NCBI RefSeq assembly: GCF_000526155.1
Contig: NZ_JAFN01000001.1
Location: 2,009,014 to 2,073,013 of the forward strand
From: Deferrisoma camini S3R1
GTDB taxonomy: Bacteria; Desulfobacterota; Deferrisomatia; Deferrisomatales; Deferrisomataceae
Direction: 5' to 3'
DNA: 64,000 nucleotides
The notes below the pieces were generated by a model that was not told the DNA's origin, did not search any database, and saw nothing but the letters and a program-made list of their open reading frames with translations. The position numbers and the translations under genes were made by a program. Below are positions 59,819 to 64,000 of this stretch, in pieces (the first letter of the stretch is position 1; each line of letters opens with the position of its first letter).

Positions 59819-60084
59819 TTAACCCGGCGGATGAACAGGAGCTATCGCTCCCCGCTCGGAGGGGCAAGGGACCTGTCGGAGAGCCGGGCGCGGCCCCTTA
59901 GCTCGCCGCGCAGCGCCTCTGACGCTCGGACCGCGAAAGGGTCGGATTCCACCGAGTTGTCATGAAACCAGCTCTTCTGTCCCGTGCCTGCGCGGCGAAT
60001 CTCATGCCCGGCTTCGCGCCCGGCCGGAGGCAGGTTCCTTGCCCCGCCCTCCGAGGTGACGCGCCTATTTTGCCGCCGGGTTAA
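59819..60084. repeat. Foldback element, arm 2 with core A, inserted in an arm-4 element
   Basis: TTAACCCGGCGGATGAACAG at the left and TTTTGCCGCCGGGTTAA at the right, so both ends carry TTAA. Core A is complete. It splits the terminal repeat of the surrounding arm-4 element. Confidence 0.92.
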
Positions 60085-60093
60085 GAATGGGGG

Positions 60094-60753
60094 CTAGGGG
60101 CGTGATCGAGGCGCCTCGCCCCAGCACAGGTAGGCCCATCCTCCGTAGAGCTCCTCCATACGGACGTTTTCGAGGCATGCTGCCATGGCCTCCCAGGGCC
60201 GACGCTCGGCCGCCTCTACCGTGACCCCGAACCCGCGGGTCAGCCACACCCCGAGGCGAAACGTCCATTCCGGCCAGCCGGCGGCGCGCTTGAGGTCCAA
60301 CACCACGAGCCGCCGGCCCGGCTCCAAGGCTCGGGCCGCGTTGCGGATCACCCGCTCGTACCCCGGGATCAAGGTGATCGCCAGGGTGGAGAGCACCCCC
60401 TGGAGGGGGGACGGGAACCGGTACCTTTCGGCGTCGCACCGAACCAGATCCACGTTCCGCCACCCGTGCCGGCGCACCCGATGCCGAGCCCGCCCCAGCA
60501 TCCGGTCCGTCAGGTCCACCCCCACGACCCTGCCCGCCGGCCCCACGGCCCGCCGGAGTAGGGGAAGGTTCAGGCCCGTTCCGCACCCGATGTCCACCAC
60601 GGTGTCCCCCCGGCGCAGGCCCAGCGCCTCGACGGCCCGGCGCCGGTACGTGGGGAGCCGGAACCCGGCCAACACGTACAGGTTGGAGGTCAGGTCGTAG
60701 AGCGCGGCCCGGCGCCGGTAGATCTGCTGCACGTCTTCCTGGGAGAGCCCCAA
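60094..60753 (-). CDS. Class I SAM-dependent methyltransferase (UbiE/PmtA-like)
   Basis: The 219-residue protein has motif I TVVDIGCGTGLNLPLL (about residue 50), VVGVDLTDRMLGRARHR and the post-motif LSTLAITLIPGYERVI. It is similar in layout to quinone or phospholipid N-methyltransferases. Its substrate is unknown. It starts at TTG 60753 after GGGGGTT, 16 bp behind the acyl-CoA dehydrogenase gene. The TAG stop lies in the arm-4 remnant. Confidence 0.82.
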   Translation of the reverse strand: MGLSQEDVQQIYRRRAALYDLTSNLYVLAGFRLPTYRRRAVEALGLRRGDTVVDIGCGTGLNLPLLRRAVGPAGRVVGVDLTDRMLGRARHRVRRHGWRNVDLVRCDAERYRFPSPLQGVLSTLAITLIPGYERVIRNAARALEPGRRLVVLDLKRAAGWPEWTFRLGVWLTRGFGVTVEAAERRPWEAMAACLENVRMEELYGGWAYLCWGEAPRSRP

Positions 60754-60769
60754 GGGAACCCCCTTCGGT

Positions 60770-62014
60770 CTACTCGTACACCTTCTCCTCGGCCGCGTCC
60801 GCCTCGGCCGCGTCCGCCTCGGGATCCCGGGTCTGGCCCGCGGCCCGGTACCGCTGGTACTCCTTGTACCACTCGTTGGCGATGATCATGGCCATGACCT
60901 CGTTGGTCCCGGTCCAGATCGAGGCCAGCCGGATGTCCCGGGAGATCCGCTCCACCGGGAAGATGTTGGTGTAGCCGATGCCGCCCATCACCTGCATGGC
61001 GTGGTGCACCGCCTTCTGGCACGACTCGGTCACGAACTTCTTGGCCTCGGAGACCATGCGACGGACCCGCTTCGCCTCCACCCCGGCGTCCACCGCCTGG
61101 GCCGTCACCTGGATCATGGCCCGGGAGGCGTCGAGCAGGGTCACGGCCTCGGCCACCTGGAAGCTGACGCCCTGGAACTCGCAGATCCGCCGGCCGAAGG
61201 CCTTCCGGCGGGAGGTGTAGCCGGTGGCCACCTCCACGGCCGGCCGGGCCGCCCCGATGGTCATGGCCGCCGTGCCGAGGCGCTCGGGGATCATCATGGT
61301 GTTGAAGACCGCCACCCCCCGGTTCAGCTCGCCCAACAGGTTCTCTTTGGGCACCTTCACGTCCTTGAACACCACCCGGCTCGCCCCCCCGCCCCGGCAG
61401 CCCATGAGGCCGTAGAGGTAGGGGGTCTCCACCCCCGGGCCCCGGTCCACGATGAAGCACGAGATCCCCCGGTGGGGGTCTGCGTCGGGGTCGGTGCGGG
61501 CGTACACCAGGAAGAAGTCGGCCCGCTCGCCCCCCACGATGAACCGCTTCGCGCCGTTCAGCACGAAGTGATCCCCCTTGTCCTCGGCCACGGTGGTGGT
61601 GCCGAAGAAGTCCGACCCGCCCCGGGGCTCGGTGAGGCACTCGGCCGCGAACAGATCGCCCTTGAGCAGCGGCACCACGTACCTCTCCTTTTGCTCGTCG
61701 GTGCCGTGCTGGACGATGGCGTCGCACACCAGCTCGGCCCCCACCCCGAAGGTGCAGGCGAAGATGTAGCCCAGGGTGCCGATCTCCTCCATCACCATGC
61801 AGGTGGTCACCCAGTCCATGCCGCGCCCCCCCCACCGTTTGGGGTAGCGGCATCCCATCAGGTTCCGCCGACCCGCCTCCCGGAGGAACTCCTCGGGGAA
61901 CCGGATCACGTCCCGGTCCATGTCCAGGATCATCTGGCGGGGCACGCTCTTGACGAACTCGCGGACCTCGTCCCGGAGCTTGAGCTGCTCCTCGTTCAGC
62001 AGGTAGTCGAACAC
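60770..62014 (-). CDS. Acyl-CoA dehydrogenase
   Basis: The 414-residue FAD enzyme has family blocks AECLTEPRGGSDFFGTTT, LNGAKRFIVGGERADFF, GRRICEFQGVSFQVAEA and the C-terminal MQVMGGIGYTNIFPVERI-SRDIRLASIWTGTNE. It oxidises an acyl-CoA to the enoyl-CoA, with chain specificity unclear. GTG start 62014 after AAGGAGAGGGCC, 10 bp from the acyl-CoA synthetase gene. An acidic Ala/Glu-rich tail (EADAAEADAAEEKVYE) is atypical. Confidence 0.93.
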   Translation of the reverse strand: MFDYLLNEEQLKLRDEVREFVKSVPRQMILDMDRDVIRFPEEFLREAGRRNLMGCRYPKRWGGRGMDWVTTCMVMEEIGTLGYIFACTFGVGAELVCDAIVQHGTDEQKERYVVPLLKGDLFAAECLTEPRGGSDFFGTTTVAEDKGDHFVLNGAKRFIVGGERADFFLVYARTDPDADPHRGISCFIVDRGPGVETPYLYGLMGCRGGGASRVVFKDVKVPKENLLGELNRGVAVFNTMMIPERLGTAAMTIGAARPAVEVATGYTSRRKAFGRRICEFQGVSFQVAEAVTLLDASRAMIQVTAQAVDAGVEAKRVRRMVSEAKKFVTESCQKAVHHAMQVMGGIGYTNIFPVERISRDIRLASIWTGTNEVMAMIIANEWYKEYQRYRAAGQTRDPEADAAEADAAEEKVYE

Positions 62015-62024
62015 GGCCCTCTCC

Positions 62025-63533
62025 TTACGCGCTGTGCTCCTGCCGGAGCTTGTACTTCATGACCTTGCCGCTCGGGGTGTGGGGAAGCTCCTCCACGAAC
62101 CGGAACACCCTGGGGATCTTGTACCGGGCCAGCCTGGGGGCGAGGAACGCGGCCAGATCCTCCGCCTCCAAGGTCTCCCCGGCCACGGGCACCACGTAGG
62201 CCACCACCGTCTCCCCCCAGGCCGGATGGGGCACCCCGATCACGGCCGCCTCGCGTACTTTGTCGTGCTCGGCGATGGCGTCCTCCACCTCCTTGGAGTA
62301 CACGTTCTCGCCGCCGGTGACGATCATGTCCTTGAGGCGGTCCACGACATACAGGTACCCGTCGGCATCCATCCGGGCCACGTCGCCCGTGCGGTACCAC
62401 CCGTCCCGGAACGCGGCTCGGGTGGCCTCCGGGTCCTTGAGGTATCCGGCCATGACGCTGTCCGCCTTGAGCCAGATCTCGCCCGTCTCCCCTGGGCCGG
62501 CCTCCTCGGTCTCGGTCTTCATGAGCCGCAGGTCCGCTCCCGGAAGCCCCCGGCACCCGATGGACCCGGCCTTGTCCCGGTGGTCCTTGGGCCGGAGCAC
62601 GGTGCCGGTGGGACCGGTCTCGGTCATGCCGTAGACCTGGTAGAACCGGTCGCTCCGGTACCGGGTCGTGAGCTCCCGCACGGTCTCCGGTGCGATGGGG
62701 CCGCCGCCGTAGATCCAGGCCCGCATGGACGAGAGGTCGTAGCGGTCGAAGTCCGGGACCGTCTGGAGGGGCATCAGATAGGAGATCGGCGCCCCGAAGT
62801 ACACGGTGCACCGCTCCTGCTGGATGGTCTCGAGGAAGTGAAGGGGGTGGTACTCCCGCAGAAGCACGGTCGTGCCGCCCACGTAGGCCGTGCCGAAGAA
62901 CCAGTTGTTCAGGGGCGAGGAGTGCCAGATCGGCATGGCCATGAGCATCCGGTCGTCCTCGTCCAGGTGGACGGCCAGTGCCCCGGTGACGGCGGCCATG
63001 ACCACGCTTCGGTGGGTCAGCATGCATCCTTTGGGCCGGCCCGTGGTGCCGCTGGTGTACAGGATCTCGGCGAGGTCCTCGTCCGAGACCCGGACCGGGT
63101 GGTACGCCTCGGCTCCGTCGGCCCCGGTGTCGAACCGGTCGAACCCCTCGGCCGCCGAGTCCAGGGCCGCCTTTCCCACCGTGGCGGGGACCTGCCGGGC
63201 CACCGGCGCGAGGGTCCCGTCGAACAGAAACACCTTGGCCTCGCTGTGCTCCAGAATGTAAGCCACCTCCCCCGCCATGAGTTTGTGGTTCACCGGCACG
63301 ACCACGGCCCCGGCCTTGAGGGCCCCGAGCAGGGCGAACACGAAGTCCGGGGTGTTCTGGCTCATGATGGCCACGCGGTCTCCGGGGGAGATCCCCCATG
63401 CCTGGAACCGTGCGGCCACGGCCTCGGCCCTGCGCCTCAGCTCCTGGTACGTGTGGCTCTCCCCGCGGGCGCGGAGCGCCTCTTTGCGGGCCGATTGCCG
63501 GCTGTTCCGGTCTACGAGCTCAGCGAGGGTCAT
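62025..63533 (-). CDS. AMP-forming acyl-CoA synthetase
   Basis: The 502-residue ligase activates a carboxylic acid with ATP and CoA. Motifs are ILYTSGTTGRPKGCML (P-loop), YQVYGMTETGPTG (A5), GWYRTGDVARMDADGYLYVVDRLKDMI (A7/A8) and the catalytic Lys in PSGKVMKYKL. Its substrate is not deducible. It overlaps the MerR-like regulator gene by 14 bp. Confidence 0.94.
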   Translation of the reverse strand: MTLAELVDRNSRQSARKEALRARGESHTYQELRRRAEAVAARFQAWGISPGDRVAIMSQNTPDFVFALLGALKAGAVVVPVNHKLMAGEVAYILEHSEAKVFLFDGTLAPVARQVPATVGKAALDSAAEGFDRFDTGADGAEAYHPVRVSDEDLAEILYTSGTTGRPKGCMLTHRSVVMAAVTGALAVHLDEDDRMLMAMPIWHSSPLNNWFFGTAYVGGTTVLLREYHPLHFLETIQQERCTVYFGAPISYLMPLQTVPDFDRYDLSSMRAWIYGGGPIAPETVRELTTRYRSDRFYQVYGMTETGPTGTVLRPKDHRDKAGSIGCRGLPGADLRLMKTETEEAGPGETGEIWLKADSVMAGYLKDPEATRAAFRDGWYRTGDVARMDADGYLYVVDRLKDMIVTGGENVYSKEVEDAIAEHDKVREAAVIGVPHPAWGETVVAYVVPVAGETLEAEDLAAFLAPRLARYKIPRVFRFVEELPHTPSGKVMKYKLRQEHSA

Positions 63534-63945
63534 GGGACGCTCCTTCCTCCGAGAGGCGATCGAGGGTCTGCTCCAACGTCTCCATCGTGGCCCGGATGTC
63601 CTGCTCGAGCTCTGCCAGCTCCTTCTTCCGGCGTGCGATCTCCTCCAGTTTCGACCTTCCGTACGCCAGGCTTCGGCGGATCTGCTCGACCTCGGTCAGG
63701 TCCGTCTCGGGCATTCCGATCATCTCGGCGATCTCGTCCAGGGAGAACCCCAGCCGTTTGCCCCGAAGGATCAGCTTGAGGCGGCGCCGGTCCCCGCGGG
63801 TGTACACCCTCTGGTTACCCGCGCTGCGGCGGGGCGTCAGCAGGCCCCTCTCCTCGTAGTAGCGGATGGCTCGGGGGCTGATGTCGAACTCCGCGGCCAG
63901 CTCGGAGATGGAATAGGTCCGCTCCCCAGATCGTCCTCCGGACAC
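63520..63945 (-). CDS. MerR-family regulator (LiuR-like)
   Basis: The 141-residue protein has an N-terminal MerR winged helix (YSISELAAEFDISPRAIRYYEERGLL), wing residues GNQRVYTRGDRRRL, and a dimerisation coiled coil RSKLEEIARRKKELAELEQ. There are no metal-binding cysteines, so it is of the LiuR/acyl-CoA-responsive type that controls fatty-acid or branched-chain amino-acid degradation (family knowledge). GTG 63945 after GAGGAGGCG. A matching palindromic operator lies 30 bp upstream. Confidence 0.9.
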   Translation of the reverse strand: MSGGRSGERTYSISELAAEFDISPRAIRYYEERGLLTPRRSAGNQRVYTRGDRRRLKLILRGKRLGFSLDEIAEMIGMPETDLTEVEQIRRSLAYGRSKLEEIARRKKELAELEQDIRATMETLEQTLDRLSEEGASHDPR

Positions 63946-63974
63946 GGCTCGCCTCCTCGCCCCCAGAATTAACG

Positions 63975-63990
63975 TTTACGTCAACGTAAA
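63975..63990. promoter_or_regulatory. LiuR-type operator
   Basis: TTTACGTCAACGTAAA is a 16-bp palindrome with a 2-bp centre, matching the TTTACGT-ACGTAAA pattern of LiuR-like sites. It precedes the MerR-acyl-CoA synthetase-dehydrogenase operon, so autoregulation is likely. Confidence 0.75.
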
Positions 63991-64000
63991 GGATGGCTGG

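Overview
The window is about 70% G+C and carries 53 recognisable protein genes, one tRNA gene and an unusually dense population of short intergenic repeats. Gene content points to a Gram-negative anaerobe of the Desulfuromonadia/Thermodesulfobacteriota type (inference). The evidence is a NapC/NirT-type 16-haem cytochrome, a formate-dehydrogenase-type accessory set, sigma-54 promoters, a probable selenoprotein, a PEP-CTERM protein, and the gene order rpmE-thyX-prfA-prmC-murA-hisG-hisD-hisB-hisH-hisA-hisF-hisE. No transposase, integrase, CRISPR array or rRNA gene was seen.

Layout. 0.1-3.5 kb: cytochrome b, polyferredoxin and TorD-like chaperone, probably the tail of a molybdoenzyme operon. 3.6-7 kb: NifA-like activator divergent from glnA, which has a sigma-54 promoter. 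7.5-11.3 kb: a large multihaem cytochrome divergent from a metallophosphatase-like/cytochrome c554 fusion read through an in-frame UGA (probable selenocysteine). 11.6-13.4 kb: RdgC-like pair and a small exported protein. 13.9-22.3 kb (minus strand): subunit, chaperone, usher-like barrel and subtilase, a divergent chaperone-usher-like operon. 22.6-24.6 kb: Wzz-like protein and a BY-kinase-like ATPase with an abnormal P-loop. 24.5-32 kb: PDZ/TPR lipoprotein, mutY, cupin, NupC-type transporter, transketolase. 32.4-37.6 kb: three-gene glutamate synthase. 38.2-49.1 kb: the long minus-strand his/murA/prfA cluster. 49.2-53.1 kb: tRNA-Leu, MFS protein, PHP phosphoesterase, phosphoglycerate mutase-like and NMN adenylyltransferase-like proteins. 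53.4-58.4 kb: branched-chain amino-acid ABC transporter. 58.8 kb: PEP-CTERM protein. 60.1-63.9 kb: methyltransferase, acyl-CoA dehydrogenase, acyl-CoA synthetase and MerR regulator.

The most unusual content is intergenic. About 20 foldback elements (70-285 bp) occupy nearly every long gap. They share a few cores, and the cores are enclosed by interchangeable terminal arms: arm 1 ATACCAAGTTGCGTTCAAA; arm 2 TTAACCCGGCGGATAAACAG; arm 3 TTACTAATNCCNACGAAAG; arm 4 CTAGCCCGCATTATTCATGA; arm 5 CGTTTCCGAAATCTCGTGG. Cores A, B and D begin near GGGGCAAGGGACCTGCC or GGTGGAGCGCCGGGCG and end with the inverted counterpart; core X contains GAGCGCCCGCGGCGCG. One arm-2 element sits inside an arm-4 element, and several host genes end inside an arm. 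A second family consists of composite tandem repeats, heptamers (GACCGAC) and octamers (GGCTGGAA), joined by GAAGTTACTGGGAAG. Both families interrupt the histidine cluster repeatedly.

Three sigma-54-type promoters (the two divergent promoters at 22.4-22.6 kb and the one before the PEP-CTERM gene) share an upstream GGAAAAAC-type box about 80 bp away. This links pilus-like, polysaccharide and PEP-CTERM genes into one apparent regulon. glnA has its own sigma-54 promoter and, with glutamate synthase, forms the ammonium-assimilation route.
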